In this document: in pieces, positions 50,569 through 59,969 of the stretch
Layout: each line of letters opens with the position of its first letter
How positions within the stretch are numbered: position 1 is the stretch's first letter
Assembly: GCF_000312445.1 (NCBI RefSeq)
Contig: NZ_HE997184.1
Location: 71,346-135,345, forward strand
Length of the DNA: 64,000 nt
Direction: 5' to 3'
Source of the DNA: Phocaeicola abscessus CCUG 55929
Lineage (GTDB): Bacteria; Bacteroidota; Bacteroidia; Bacteroidales; Bacteroidaceae
Notes under the pieces: model-generated
The model's database searches: none
The model's input: only the letters and a program-made list of their open reading frames with translations
What the model was told of the DNA's origin: nothing
Program-made: the position numbers and the translations under genes

Positions 50569-51846
50569 ATGAAAACAAGTATGCTAAAACTAAAAACTCT
50601 GCTCGCACTGCCTCTGATAGGTTGCTCGACGACGATCGCTATGACTGTTAATGAAACGGATGCAACGGCCGCTTCGGACACGACGATCTGCATTTCGAAA
50701 GTACTTCATCAGTATACCCCCGAAGGGAAAGAACCGCTTTACTTAATCGACGACGTCCTGGTCGATCAGGCAACTGTGGGAAAACTGATGCTCGGCTCTA
50801 TCGAATCGGTACAACTATTAAAAGAAGATACCCCGATGACTCATTACGGAAAAGAAGCCGAAAACGGCGTAGTGATCATTACCACAAAGAAATACGCCGA
50901 AGAAAAGGCTAAGATCTCCCAAACGCCGGAAAATCGGTTGATTCGCTTGAAAGAACAAATAGAGAAAACCTCTTCGACGGAGAGAAAGAGAGACTTATTG
51001 AAAAGCATCGGCCAAACAGGTACCTTCCAGGCGATGGTATATATCGCCAAATACATGAACGACGAAATGTTGAAACAGACCGCTGCCGAAGCAGTCAAAG
51101 ACATCGCGCTCAACCACGAGGAATATAACGGCGTCAACACGCGAAATTATTTGAAGCAGGCCCAGAAGATCCTGAATGACAAGCAGGCTAAACAAGAAAT
51201 ACAGCATTATTTGAAAAGAGTTTCGACTAAAGAGAAAGGTTATGTCGCCATCTTCAACGGAAAAGACCTGACCGGTTGGAAAGGCCTGGTGGAAAATCCG
51301 ATCCAGCGAGCGAAGATGACGAAAAAAGAATCTACGCAGAAACAAATCAAAGCGGACGAAGCCATGCGAAACGACTGGACGGTGGAAGACGGATCGCTGA
51401 CCTATATCGGCAAAGGATTTGATAACCTTTGTACCGTCAAGCAATACGGCGATTTCGAAATGTACGTAGACTGGAAACTCGACTCTCACGGCAGCGAACC
51501 GGACGCAGGCATCTATCTTCGCGGAACGCCTCAAGTGCAGATCTGGGATGTTACACGGATCAATGCCGGCGCTCAGGTCGGTTCCGGCGGACTCTACAAT
51601 AACCAAAAGAACAGGAGCACCCCATTGAAAGTGGCCGACAATAAGTTGAACGAATGGAACAGCTTCTACATCAAGATGATCGGCGACAAGGTAACCGTTT
51701 ATCTCAACGGCGTACTGGTAGTTGACAACGTACCCTTAGAAAATTTCTGGGACCGTAAGTCGCCGATTTTCCCGAAGGAACAGATAGAACTTCAGGCACA
51801 CGGTAGCAAAGTTTATTTCAAAAATATCTACGTAAAGGAACTATAA
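50569..51846 (+). CDS. Lipoprotein with plug-like segment, helical repeats and DUF1080
   Basis: A 425-aa exported protein. The signal peptide ends in a lipobox LIGC, so Cys19 is probably lipidated. Residues ~50-105 resemble the TonB plug of SusC-type receptors (PLYLIDDVLVDQ, then YGKEAENGVVIITTKK), but no barrel follows. Residues ~110-215 are HEAT-like helices (MVYIAKYMNDEMLKQTAAEAVKDIA). The C-terminal DUF1080 (~220-425, FNGKDLTGWKG, GSEPDAGIYLRGTPQVQIWD) is a LamG/jelly-roll fold found in 3-keto-disaccharide hydrolases. An MFS transporter gene starts 48 nt downstream, suggesting sugar use. Confidence 0.8.
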   Translation: MKTSMLKLKTLLALPLIGCSTTIAMTVNETDATAASDTTICISKVLHQYTPEGKEPLYLIDDVLVDQATVGKLMLGSIESVQLLKEDTPMTHYGKEAENGVVIITTKKYAEEKAKISQTPENRLIRLKEQIEKTSSTERKRDLLKSIGQTGTFQAMVYIAKYMNDEMLKQTAAEAVKDIALNHEEYNGVNTRNYLKQAQKILNDKQAKQEIQHYLKRVSTKEKGYVAIFNGKDLTGWKGLVENPIQRAKMTKKESTQKQIKADEAMRNDWTVEDGSLTYIGKGFDNLCTVKQYGDFEMYVDWKLDSHGSEPDAGIYLRGTPQVQIWDVTRINAGAQVGSGGLYNNQKNRSTPLKVADNKLNEWNSFYIKMIGDKVTVYLNGVLVVDNVPLENFWDRKSPIFPKEQIELQAHGSKVYFKNIYVKEL

Positions 51847-51894
51847 CAGCAATCCCCAGAAGAAAAAAGGCAAGACAGCCGGGAGAAGGAAAAG

Positions 51895-53160
51895 ATGACG
51901 GCACGGAGAGTGGGGATGTTAGCGGTAATCATGATGTTTTGGTTTTCGATTGCGTTTATAACCAACATCCTAGGGCCGTTGATTCCGGATATTATCGATA
52001 ATTTCAAACTGAAAGATCTGACGATGGCCGGATTCATCCCTACCTCTTTTTTTATAGCTTACGCCGTCATGTCCATTCCTGCGGGAATCCTGATCGACAA
52101 GTACGGTGAGAAACGAGTGTTGATCGCCGGTTTTCTGATGCCTTTCATCGGGGCATTGTCTTTCGCCTGCTGTCCTATCTATCCCATGCTGTTGACCTCT
52201 TCTTTTATCATAGGCTTGGGAATGGCCATGCTCCAAACCGTATTGAACCCGTTGCAAAGAGCCGTCGGCGGTGAAGAGAATTACGCATTTGTAGCCGAAT
52301 TGGCCCAATTTATTTTCGGAATCGCATCGAGTACCGGTCCGTTAGTCTATATTTATTTAGTGCATGCGTTAGCCCCACACACTTATCGGCCGGGAACGAA
52401 CGTCCTGCTCGATCTGTTCGCTAAAGTCACTCCGAAAGAATTGCCATGGGTGGCCTTATACTGGGTCTTTACAGCCATTCTGTTCATCATGCTCGTGGCG
52501 GTAATCTTCATCCGTTTCCCGAAAATCGAAACTTCTGCCGACGAAACCAACACGTTTTCCTCCTACAAGATGTTAATTCGGCAAAAACACGTTTGGCTCT
52601 TCTTTCTGGGAGTATTCAGTTACGTTTGTGCCGAACAGGGAATCGCCATCTATATGAGCAAGTTTTTAGAACAGTATCACGGCATCGAGCATACCACCTT
52701 AGGCGCTCAGAGTGTCAGTCTTTTCTGGGGATTGATGATGGCGGGCTGCCTCCTGGGCATGATCCTGCTGAAACTTATCGACAGCCGGAAGTTGCTGTGC
52801 TGTTCAGGTATCCTTTCCATGATTCTGCTTGCAACAGCGTTATTCGGCCCGGCCGAGGTTTCGCGCTGGGCTTTTCCATGGATCGGGTTCAGCATTTCCA
52901 TGATGTTCTCCATCATTTTTTCGTTGGCATTGAACACGGTGGCGGTACATCACGGCGCCTTTGCGGGAATTCTTTGCTCCGCCCTTTCAGGCGGGGCGGT
53001 CGGCCCGTTACTGATTTCTCAAATTGCAGATTCGACCTCTTTGCGCATGGGCATGATGACCATCTTCGTCTTTATGGGATACATAACGGTTATCGGATTG
53101 TGGGCGAACCCTTTAATCAACAACAAGACAATCAGTCTGAAAAAATTGCTTCGGATATAA
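51895..53160 (+). CDS. MFS transporter, probably sugar
   Basis: Inner-membrane carrier of 421 aa with about 12 hydrophobic segments and the loop motif GILIDKYGEKRVL (~63-75). Similar in layout to FHS-type sugar permeases (compare the permease at 16579-17736). It follows the DUF1080 lipoprotein closely on the same strand, so a shared transcript and a role in importing a sugar derivative are inferred. Substrate unknown. It ends 183 nt before a bidirectional terminator. Confidence 0.8.
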   Translation: MTARRVGMLAVIMMFWFSIAFITNILGPLIPDIIDNFKLKDLTMAGFIPTSFFIAYAVMSIPAGILIDKYGEKRVLIAGFLMPFIGALSFACCPIYPMLLTSSFIIGLGMAMLQTVLNPLQRAVGGEENYAFVAELAQFIFGIASSTGPLVYIYLVHALAPHTYRPGTNVLLDLFAKVTPKELPWVALYWVFTAILFIMLVAVIFIRFPKIETSADETNTFSSYKMLIRQKHVWLFFLGVFSYVCAEQGIAIYMSKFLEQYHGIEHTTLGAQSVSLFWGLMMAGCLLGMILLKLIDSRKLLCCSGILSMILLATALFGPAEVSRWAFPWIGFSISMMFSIIFSLALNTVAVHHGAFAGILCSALSGGAVGPLLISQIADSTSLRMGMMTIFVFMGYITVIGLWANPLINNKTISLKKLLRI

Positions 53161-53342
53161 GGAGGCTTTATCGGCATTGCCAAATTTTTTCTTTCCTTAT
53201 TATCAAGAAAATGCTATCGCCCGTTCTCGCCGAGGTCAAAACAGACTCCGACGAAATAAATAACCGAAATGAATCTTTCTGCGATCGATGTTGACAGAAG
53301 AGATATTCGAAATTCCGATAAGCTGTTGAAGTATAAGGATAT

Positions 53343-53377
53343 AAAAAGCGAGTGAACGATCAATTCACTCGCTTTTC
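53343..53377. terminator. Bidirectional terminator between the MFS and CoA-transferase genes
   Basis: AAAAGCGAGTGAA pairs perfectly with TTCACTCGCTTTT around a 7-nt loop; A-run on one side and T-run on the other serve both strands. Confidence 0.88.
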
Positions 53378-53392
53378 TGATTGGAAACAGCA

Positions 53393-54901
53393 TTATTCTT
53401 TCACATACTCTGCAAAATCAGTGAGGTGCATATCCCCTTTCCGGAACAAGGTATCATGCATTGCAAATGCAACGGGCAGATTATGCCGCGTATGACCGCC
53501 CTGGGCAATCTTCAGATAATCCCGGAGCAACTTCCTGTAATCGGGATGAGCACAATTTTCGATGATTGCTTCGGCCCGTTGCATAGGGCTCTTCCCTCGC
53601 AAATCGGCTACGCCCTGCTCGGTAATGATAATGTTTACATCGTGCTCCGAATGATCCTGATGACTGACAAAAGGAACGATGGAACTGATAAGACCTCCTT
53701 TCGCCGTAGAAGGGCAGGTAAAGATGCTGATGTAAGCATTGCGCTCAAAGTCGCCGGAACCGCCGATGCCGTTCATCATCTTCGTTCCGCTGATATGCGT
53801 AGAATTCGCATTACCATAGATATCGCATTCTATGGCAGTATTGATGGCAATAACGCCCAATCGGCGAATAACCTCGGGCGAGTTAGAAATTTCACTCGGG
53901 CGAAGCGTCAGGTGATCCTTAAAATAATCCATATTATCGTATACCTGCATCAGGCACTCGTTCGAAACAGTCAGGGAACAGGCCGAAGCATCTTTCACCC
54001 GACCGTTTAACATCATCCCGATCACAGCGTTCTGAATCACCTCGGTATAGATGTTGAAGTCGGGCACATGCTTGTCTTTGCCCAACGCGCCGAGTATGGC
54101 GTTCGCCGTACTGCCTACGCCGCTTTGTAAAGGTAGGAACGAAGCGGGAATGATTCCCCGTTTCATGTCGTCGACCAGAAACTCTGCCGTCAAGTGGCCG
54201 ATCGTATCCGTTACCGGATCGTTATCTTTAAAGGCACGGGCTTCGTCGGGGATGCAGCATTCCACTACGCCGGCAATCTTCTTCGCATCGATCTTCACGT
54301 AAGGCGTACCGATACGATCGCCTACCTTTACGATGGGAATCGGCTGGCGAGAAGGGGGATCGAGCGGTTCGTACACGTCATGGATAAATTTGGCATTGGG
54401 ATTGTGAAACGAATTTAACTCCAAAATAACGTGTTTCGCCAACCGAGCTGCCGTAGGGCTGATTCCTCCGGCTGCCGTCAGATAAGCTTTACAAACACTT
54501 TCTCCTTCCTCGATATCACAGACTTCGAGGATAGCCCAATCCACGGCTCCCATAAAGCCGTAACGAAGCTCTTGAGCCATCTGACTCAAATGAAGATCAT
54601 TGTACGGTATCTCTCCCTTATTGACATACTTGCGGAAGTCTGAATTCGTGGTATACGGCGCGCGATACTTAATCGCATGCGCATTGGCCAAATCTCCATC
54701 CGTACTCTGTCCCGTCGAAGCCCCCGTAAGGATTCCCACCGCAAAAGGGCGCCCCGCCTCGTGTTCCATCTCGGCAATTTTAGCCAGTTCTTTCGTCACA
54801 GCCTTAGCCGTACCGGCCGGCGTAAAACCGCTAAGCGCCAAATTCTCTCCATTTTTGATCAACGATGCAGCCTCAACTGCCGATAAGCGTTTATAAGCCA
54901 T
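53393..54901 (-). CDS. Acetyl-CoA hydrolase / CoA-transferase
   Basis: Cytoplasmic 502-aa enzyme of the succinyl-CoA:acetate CoA-transferase/acetyl-CoA hydrolase family. Seen: N-terminal LALSGFTPAGTAKAV (~21-35), a central block GTPYVKIDAKKIAGVVE (~198-214), the CoA-site motif GIGGSGDFERNAYISIF (~379-395) and IITEQGVADLRGKSP (~434). In fermenting Bacteroidales such enzymes interchange succinyl-, propionyl- and acetyl-CoA during acid production. Which acids are used is not readable. Single gene with its own -7 box and terminator. Confidence 0.9.
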   Translation of the reverse strand: MAYKRLSAVEAASLIKNGENLALSGFTPAGTAKAVTKELAKIAEMEHEAGRPFAVGILTGASTGQSTDGDLANAHAIKYRAPYTTNSDFRKYVNKGEIPYNDLHLSQMAQELRYGFMGAVDWAILEVCDIEEGESVCKAYLTAAGGISPTAARLAKHVILELNSFHNPNAKFIHDVYEPLDPPSRQPIPIVKVGDRIGTPYVKIDAKKIAGVVECCIPDEARAFKDNDPVTDTIGHLTAEFLVDDMKRGIIPASFLPLQSGVGSTANAILGALGKDKHVPDFNIYTEVIQNAVIGMMLNGRVKDASACSLTVSNECLMQVYDNMDYFKDHLTLRPSEISNSPEVIRRLGVIAINTAIECDIYGNANSTHISGTKMMNGIGGSGDFERNAYISIFTCPSTAKGGLISSIVPFVSHQDHSEHDVNIIITEQGVADLRGKSPMQRAEAIIENCAHPDYRKLLRDYLKIAQGGHTRHNLPVAFAMHDTLFRKGDMHLTDFAEYVKE

Positions 54902-54947
54902 ATTTATAAGATTGTTTTAGTAGGTTATTAGTTTATCAGACCGGATG

Positions 54948-54955
54948 CAAAGTTA
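54948..54955 (-). promoter_or_regulatory. -7 box of the CoA-transferase gene
   Basis: Minus-strand TAACTTTG, exact TAnnTTTG, 46 nt upstream of the ATG; a one-mismatch -33 (TCTG) lies 20 nt further up. Confidence 0.6.
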
Positions 54956-55087
54956 TATACTTTTTTCTAAAATCACAGAAAAGTCTCAAATCTATATCAT
55001 GGTTTTCCAATTTGAATGACAATTAAAAAACATAAGATCAGTACCCAGGGGTCTGAACCATCTTCGGATTACTATTACTCTCAAATT

Positions 55088-55468
55088 CTACCGTCGGATA
55101 TGTTGGGCAACCTGAAATTTGACGTTCCGGATCCCGCCGTCGACGTCCAAAATAGAATCGTCTACGTTGAGGAACCTGTCCGTTGACGTTCCGAACCTCG
55201 CCGGAGAGGTTGAGGGACCTCAAATTTGACGTTCCGGACGTAGGCGGATAGGTTGTACAACCTCAAATTTGACGTTCCGGACGTAGACGGATAGGTTGTA
55301 TAACGTATCCGACGGGATAAAGAACCGCGCCGGCGGGGTTCCGGACGTAGACGGATAGGTTAGGGAACGTATCCGGATAGGTTAGGGAACGTGTCCGGAT
55401 AGGTTAGGGAACGTGTCCGGATAGGTTAGGGAACGTGTCCGGATAGGTTGAGGGAGGTATCGATTAGG
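55088..55468. repeat. Modular intergenic repeat array 2 (about 17 units of 17-25 bp)
   Basis: About seventeen units, mostly 21-22 bp. Starts AACCTGAAATTTGACG (55109), AACCTGTCCGTTGACG, AACCTCGCCGGAGAGG and AACCGCGCCGGCGGGG recur with or without small changes in array 1. Positions 55366-55454 form a near-perfect tandem of four 22-bp units beginning AACGTGTCCGGATAGG (first unit AACGTATCC). It fills the gap between the divergent CoA-transferase and yqgE genes. The left edge carries a short minus-strand coding-like tail (VEFESNSNPKMVQTPGY, stop at 55038) that may be a gene relic. Confidence 0.85.
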
Positions 55469-55512
55469 TCGCCCGGCCCGTATCGGAAAGAACTTCCTGA
55501 CGAGGACGAATA

Positions 55513-55543
55513 TTTGCGTCGAATAAATTATAACATATTTTTG
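55513..55543 (+). promoter_or_regulatory. Promoter of yqgE
   Basis: TTTG (55513-55516), a 19-nt spacer, TATTTTTG (55536-55543): exact consensus, directly downstream of repeat array 2. Start point near 55550 rules out the longer ORF start at 55448. Confidence 0.8.
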
Positions 55544-55609
55544 GGAGGTAATGTTTTTTATTTCAAAATACATGTGTATATTAGTAGGGCAATTTTGAGG
55601 AGACTCTCT

Positions 55610-56200
55610 ATGGACATGCAAATCTTTCAAGTCGAAGTAAATAAGGTGGAACCTGTAAAAGGAAAAATCCTTATTTCGTCTCCCTTTCTTCATGACATTC
55701 ATTTCATAAGATCCGTCATCTTATTGATCGAACATAATGAGGAAGGAAGCGTAGGGCTTGTCATGAATAAAGATTTCAAGATGCATATCTATTTGAACGA
55801 CCTCATTCCCGACCTGGCTTATTCGCAACGGATACCGATCTATAAAGGCGGCCCGGTAAGTGCCGATACGCTCTTTTACCTTCATAGGCTGAAAGACTTG
55901 GAAGGCGCCATCGAATTGTCGAACGGTTTATACCTCAACGGCGATTTCGAGGCCGTGAAGAATTACATCCGCGAGGGCGGAGTCACGGAGGGAGTGTTCC
56001 GTTTCTTCACCGGATACGCCGGTTGGGAGAGAGGGCAATTGGAACACGAGATCGAGGAGAACACTTGGGTCGTGGGCTCCGGTTACAGCGAATTGCTCTT
56101 GAGCCTGCACGCCGGACAGTTGTGGAAGAACTGCTTGGACAAGATGGGCGGGCGTTACGCCCTTTGGGCAACCTATCCGCTTTACCCGATTCTCAACTAA
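55610..56200 (+). CDS. yqgE: YqgE/AlgH family protein
   Basis: A 196-aa DUF179 protein of unknown biochemical function. Seen: the family start KGKILISSPFLHDIHFIRSV (~14-33), GLVMNKDF (~46-53), YKGGPVSADTLFYLHR (~81-96), GYAGWERGQLEHEI (~140-153) and the typical C-terminal end KMGGRYALWATYP. Start at 55610 is used because the promoter sits upstream and the extra 54 codons have no family character. It converges on the GNAT gene with a 7-nt gap. Confidence 0.9.
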   Translation: MDMQIFQVEVNKVEPVKGKILISSPFLHDIHFIRSVILLIEHNEEGSVGLVMNKDFKMHIYLNDLIPDLAYSQRIPIYKGGPVSADTLFYLHRLKDLEGAIELSNGLYLNGDFEAVKNYIREGGVTEGVFRFFTGYAGWERGQLEHEIEENTWVVGSGYSELLLSLHAGQLWKNCLDKMGGRYALWATYPLYPILN

Positions 56201-56207
56201 CCTCTTG

Positions 56208-56741
56208 CTAAGGGAGGGAACTTATCAGTCGAAGCATGCTCGCATCCCTGAATCCGCCCTCGTGAGCACGTATCCAATCCTTAAGGCATGCGCATTCCCG
56301 ATATCCGCACGAGACGAACAAAGAAAGACAAGCGGTATTCGTCCGATCGATATACGCATAGAGTTGATGCACCGCCAAACGACGGAAAGCATAGTCGGTC
56401 AAAAGAGTCAGGGCCGTGCGGCCGATTCCTTGCCGACGCCGGGTTGCTTCGACGATAATGCCGATTTCGGCTCGGCGATTAAATGGATCATAATTGAAAA
56501 GATCGATGATCCCGACCACTTCTTTCGCGGCAATCTCTATCATCAGCCGCAGCTGGAGGTCCGAGAACAAATCATTCTGCGACTGCTCGATGAACCGTTT
56601 CAAGGCATACCGCGAATAAGGTCCGGTCACGTTGGCATATTGCCACAAGTCCGTCGTATTCTCCAATCGGTACATCGCCTCGAGATCTTCCAGCTCCGGC
56701 GCGCGAAGTTTTATGTCTTTATCCTGCAGAAAAGAGTTCAT
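56208..56741 (-). CDS. GNAT-family N-acetyltransferase
   Basis: A 177-aa acetyltransferase. LRAPELEDLEAMYRLEN (~11-27), a beta strand before EIGIIVEATRRRQGIGRTAL (motif A with RRQGIGR, ~108-127) binding acetyl-CoA, and CGYRECACLKDWIRAHEGGF near the end. The layout resembles RimJ/RimL and spermidine acetyltransferases; target unknown. The ATG overlaps the stop of the preceding membrane protein gene by 4 nt (ATGA). Last gene of the recR operon. Confidence 0.88.
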   Translation of the reverse strand: MNSFLQDKDIKLRAPELEDLEAMYRLENTTDLWQYANVTGPYSRYALKRFIEQSQNDLFSDLQLRLMIEIAAKEVVGIIDLFNYDPFNRRAEIGIIVEATRRRQGIGRTALTLLTDYAFRRLAVHQLYAYIDRTNTACLSLFVSCGYRECACLKDWIRAHEGGFRDASMLRLISSLP

Positions 56742-57196
56742 TCTCCTTCGTTTTTGACGATATCCAATTCCCTGAGCAGCCTGTCGCGGGTGGGCAAACA
56801 AAACAAAGTGGCCAAAAGCGCCATCAGGCCGCAAAACAGTCCGGTGGTATTCATGGTTAAATAATAGAACGAGAGGTTGAGGATCGCGGCGACGAAGAGC
56901 AGACTCAATCGGACTTCGTTCCAGCGCCGATAGCTCTTCAATGCCTCCGGTAAGGACAATTCCCGGACCCGTTTCGTCAGATTCCGACTGAACAGTCGTA
57001 GACTCACCGGAATCATTCCCACCGTCAACAAGATGCCTGCGGTTTGCAGCACGAAATCCGTCCTCGCATCGCCCGCCAAAGCACCTTCGGGCATGAAGCC
57101 GGTCTCATACAGCGTGACGAGCAGGAAAAACAAGCCCCATACGGCCATAAATTCCAGCTTAAGCCAGCACAGCGTTTTTTCGATCAGTTCGTCCAT
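56738..57196 (-). CDS. Membrane protein of unknown function
   Basis: 152 aa with four hydrophobic segments (about 14-32, 48-66, 95-112 and 116-134). No family recognised. It lies between recR (10-nt gap) and the GNAT gene (4-nt overlap), so it is part of a three-gene operon. Confidence 0.75.
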   Translation of the reverse strand: MDELIEKTLCWLKLEFMAVWGLFFLLVTLYETGFMPEGALAGDARTDFVLQTAGILLTVGMIPVSLRLFSRNLTKRVRELSLPEALKSYRRWNEVRLSLLFVAAILNLSFYYLTMNTTGLFCGLMALLATLFCLPTRDRLLRELDIVKNEGE

Positions 57197-57206
57197 ACGT
57201 CACGGT

Positions 57207-57821
57207 TCAATTTCCTATAAACAATATTCGGTCGACAATCGAACGCCCCAACGTGACTTCATCCGTGTACTCCAATTCGTCGCCTACGGAGATACCTCGC
57301 GCAATGACCGTCAACTTCACCTCATAATCAGCCAGTCTGCGATGGATGTAGAAGTTTGTCGTATCGCCCTCCATGGTAGAACTCAAGGCGAGGATCACTT
57401 CTTTGACTTCCCCCGTTTTCACCCGATCCACCAGACTGTCGATCTGCAGGTCGGACGGCCCGATGCCGTCCATCGGCGAGATAATTCCTCCCAACACGTG
57501 ATATAGTCCGTGAAACTGTTGGGTCGCTTCGACGGCCATTACATCCTGTACATTTTCCACCACGCAGACGGTCGAACGGTCCCTCGACGGATCGGCACAG
57601 ATCCGACAAAGGTCCGTATCCGAAATATTATGGCAGACTCTGCAATACTTCACCTCATGTTTCAGATGGATAACGGCATGGCCGAAAGCTTCCACTTCAG
57701 CCACCTCCTGCCGCAGGAGATGAAGCACCAATCGCATGGCGGTTTTCCTTCCGATGCCGGGCAGTTTGGCAAATTCATCGATCGCTTTCTGCAATAATGC
57801 CGAAGGATATGGTCGGTTCAT
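57207..57821 (-). CDS. recR: Recombination mediator RecR
   Basis: Helps RecO load RecA at single-strand gaps. 204 aa: helix-hairpin-helix [17 protein letters not shown] (~18-34), four-cysteine zinc finger CRVCHN...CRICAD (~57-74), and a Toprim domain starting [16 protein letters not shown] (~81). The start at [10 protein letters not shown] is used; 13 extra upstream codons would begin before the predicted transcript start. Confidence 0.95.
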   Translation of the reverse strand: MNRPYPSALLQKAIDEFAKLPGIGRKTAMRLVLHLLRQEVAEVEAFGHAVIHLKHEVKYCRVCHNISDTDLCRICADPSRDRSTVCVVENVQDVMAVEATQQFHGLYHVLGGIISPMDGIGPSDLQIDSLVDRVKTGEVKEVILALSSTMEGDTTNFYIHRRLADYEVKLTVIARGISVGDELEYTDEVTLGRSIVDRILFIGN

Positions 57822-57857
57822 AGGTTCATTTCTTCCTTCCTTTGCTCTTTTTAAGGG

Positions 57858-57865
57858 CAAAGATA
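57858..57865 (-). promoter_or_regulatory. -7 box of the recR operon
   Basis: Minus-strand TATCTTTG, exact consensus, 36 nt upstream of the recR ATG. Confidence 0.62.
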
Positions 57866-57897
57866 CGGGAAACTTATGGAAGTTACGCGATTTTTCC

Positions 57898-57905
57898 TAT
57901 CTTTG
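57898..57905 (+). promoter_or_regulatory. -7 box of the sodium:solute symporter gene
   Basis: TATCTTTG, exact consensus, 17 nt before the ATG at 57923, leaving a leader of only about ten nucleotides and excluding the longer start at 57842. Confidence 0.62.
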
Positions 57906-57922
57906 TGCTCAAATTTTACTCC

Positions 57923-59404
57923 ATGAGTCCGATTTACATCTTATTGACGATCGTCGCCTACTTCGGTATTTTACTGATAGTTTCCCGTCTGACGGGGAAG
58001 CGAAGTGACAACGACGCCTTTTTCAGAGGTAACCGCCAGTCGCCATGGTACGTCGTCTCCTTCGGCATGGTAGGCGCCTCTTTGTCGGGCGTCACTTTCG
58101 TATCGGTTCCCGGTATAGTTCGGCACATCGACATGACTTATATGCAGACGTGCATCGGTTTCTTTTTCGGCTATTTAATCATTGCTCATATCCTGTTGCC
58201 GCTGTATTACAAACTAAACCTGACCTCCATTTACACTTATCTGGAAGGAAGGTTGGGAAAACGTTCCTATAAGACGGGAGCCTCGTTCTTTCTTTTCTCC
58301 AAGATTCTCGGCGCGGCCATCCGTCTGTACTTGGTCTGTCTTATCCTCCAACATTTCGTTTTCGACAGCATGCACATACCGTTTGCAGCAACGGTGGTGG
58401 CCATCGTCATCTTAATTTGGCTCTATACCCGTAAAAGCGGCATCCGTACCATCGTCTGGACAGACAGTTTCCAAACGTTTTGCCTGTTGGCCACGTTGGT
58501 TTTGATCCTTATCGGCGTATGTCGAGAATTGAACCTCGATTTCGGCGGATTGGTTCAGACCGTAAGGGATAACGAACACAGCCGGATGTTCGTCTTCGAC
58601 GATTGGCATTCCAAACAGAATTTCTTCAAGCAATTCTTCAGCGGCATTTGCATCACGATCGTCATGACCGGCTTGGACCAAGACATGATGCAAAAAAACC
58701 TCTCTTGCAAAAATTTGAGAGACGCCCAAAAAAACATGTATTGGTATGGCATCTCCTTCGTGCCGGTCAATTTCCTGTTCCTGATCTTGGGCATCTTGTT
58801 ACTGATCGCAGGCCCTCAGATGGGATTGGCTCTGCCCGAGGCGGGGGATGACATATTACCTTTCTTTGCCGCCAACGGATATTTAGGTTACCCCGTGCTG
58901 ATCTTCTTTACCATCGGCATCATTGCCGCAGCGTTCTCCAGCGCCGACTCGGCGTTGGCTGCGCTGACGACCAGTTTCTGCATCGACATTCTCGGGAACA
59001 AAGATTTGCCGAAAGCCCGAGCGGAGAAACAGCGGAAACGGGTGCACCTCCTCATCTCCCTGGTATTTATCGGTTGCATCCTGATCTTTAAAGTCTTGAA
59101 CAATCGGAGCGTCATCGACGCGCTATACATCATGGCTTCTTATACGTACGGGCCCCTGTTGGGTTTATTTGTTTTCGGGTTATTCACGAGACTGCACCCA
59201 AGGGATCGATACGTTCCTTACATAGCCGTAGCTTCCCCGTTTATCTGCTACCTGGTCCATGTCGCGGCATCTGCCTTGACCGGTTACCAGTTCGGATACG
59301 AAATGCTGATATTCAACGGCTCGCTTACTTTTATCGGATTATATTGTCTAAGCATTAAAAACAATAATTATGGAAATACGGAGCGCAGAATTTGTAATCA
59401 GTAA
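57923..59404 (+). CDS. Sodium:solute symporter (SSS family)
   Basis: Inner-membrane Na+-coupled transporter of 493 aa with about 13 hydrophobic segments. Seen: [20 protein letters not shown] (~30-49), [14 protein letters not shown] (~51-64) and the family signature region [18 protein letters not shown] (~334-351), with Ser/Ala small residues typical of the sodium site. Substrate unknown; sugars, amino acids and sialic acid are all carried by relatives. Its 3' end overlaps engB by 35 nt. Confidence 0.88.
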   Translation: MSPIYILLTIVAYFGILLIVSRLTGKRSDNDAFFRGNRQSPWYVVSFGMVGASLSGVTFVSVPGIVRHIDMTYMQTCIGFFFGYLIIAHILLPLYYKLNLTSIYTYLEGRLGKRSYKTGASFFLFSKILGAAIRLYLVCLILQHFVFDSMHIPFAATVVAIVILIWLYTRKSGIRTIVWTDSFQTFCLLATLVLILIGVCRELNLDFGGLVQTVRDNEHSRMFVFDDWHSKQNFFKQFFSGICITIVMTGLDQDMMQKNLSCKNLRDAQKNMYWYGISFVPVNFLFLILGILLLIAGPQMGLALPEAGDDILPFFAANGYLGYPVLIFFTIGIIAAAFSSADSALAALTTSFCIDILGNKDLPKARAEKQRKRVHLLISLVFIGCILIFKVLNNRSVIDALYIMASYTYGPLLGLFVFGLFTRLHPRDRYVPYIAVASPFICYLVHVAASALTGYQFGYEMLIFNGSLTFIGLYCLSIKNNNYGNTERRICNQ

Positions 59405-59969
59405 TACGGACTACACCCGATGTCCTCAGAACGGATTGCCGGAATATGCTTTCATCGGTCGTTCCAATGTAGGAAAGTCGAGTTTGATCAATATGTTGAC
59501 CAATCATGCCAAACTCGCCCTGACCTCCTCGACGCCCGGGAAAACACTGCTGATCAATCATTTCTTAGTGAATAAAGAATGGTATTTAGTCGACCTTCCG
59601 GGATACGGATACGCCAAACGAAGCAAAGAAGCCACCGCCAAGATTCAGGAAATCATTGAGAAATACATCATCTACAGAAAACAGATGACAAATCTGTTCG
59701 TACTGATCGATATCCGGCACGACCCTCAGCAGATCGACATGGAATTCATCGAATGGTTAGGCGAAAATAGCATTCCTTTCGCTATAATCTTCACCAAGGC
59801 AGATAAATTGAGCGTGAATCGTGGGAAGGAACGGGTAAAGGCTTATTTAAACCGATTGCAGGAACAGTGGGAAGAACTTCCGCCCTATTTTATCTCGTCG
59901 GCCGAAAAGAAAACCGGGCGAGACGAAATCCTCCATTACATTGAACAAATCAATCGAAGCATTCGATGA
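59370..59969 (+). CDS. engB: Ribosome assembly GTPase EngB (YsxC/YihA)
   Basis: 199-aa GTPase needed for large-subunit assembly. G1 GRSNVGKSS (~31-39), G2 threonine in STPGKT (~55-60), G3 DLPGYG (~75-80), G4 TKAD (~142-145) and G5 SSAEK (~178-182). The start inside the symporter gene is convincing because [15 protein letters not shown] is the family N-terminus. After its stop the same frame stays open for 53 more codons (see findings). Confidence 0.96.
   Translation: MEIRSAEFVISNTDYTRCPQNGLPEYAFIGRSNVGKSSLINMLTNHAKLALTSSTPGKTLLINHFLVNKEWYLVDLPGYGYAKRSKEATAKIQEIIEKYIIYRKQMTNLFVLIDIRHDPQQIDMEFIEWLGENSIPFAIIFTKADKLSVNRGKERVKAYLNRLQEQWEELPPYFISSAEKKTGRDEILHYIEQINRSIR

Noticed and set aside
53269-53355. 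28-aa ORF (MNLSAIDVDRRDIRNSDK...) before the bidirectional terminator
   Set aside because: Its end overlaps the terminator stem, it has no promoter, and its length is within chance.
55382-55702. 106-aa minus-strand ORF over array 2 and the yqgE start
   Set aside because: It crosses repeats, the yqgE promoter and coding start; repeated peptide pattern comes only from the DNA repeat.
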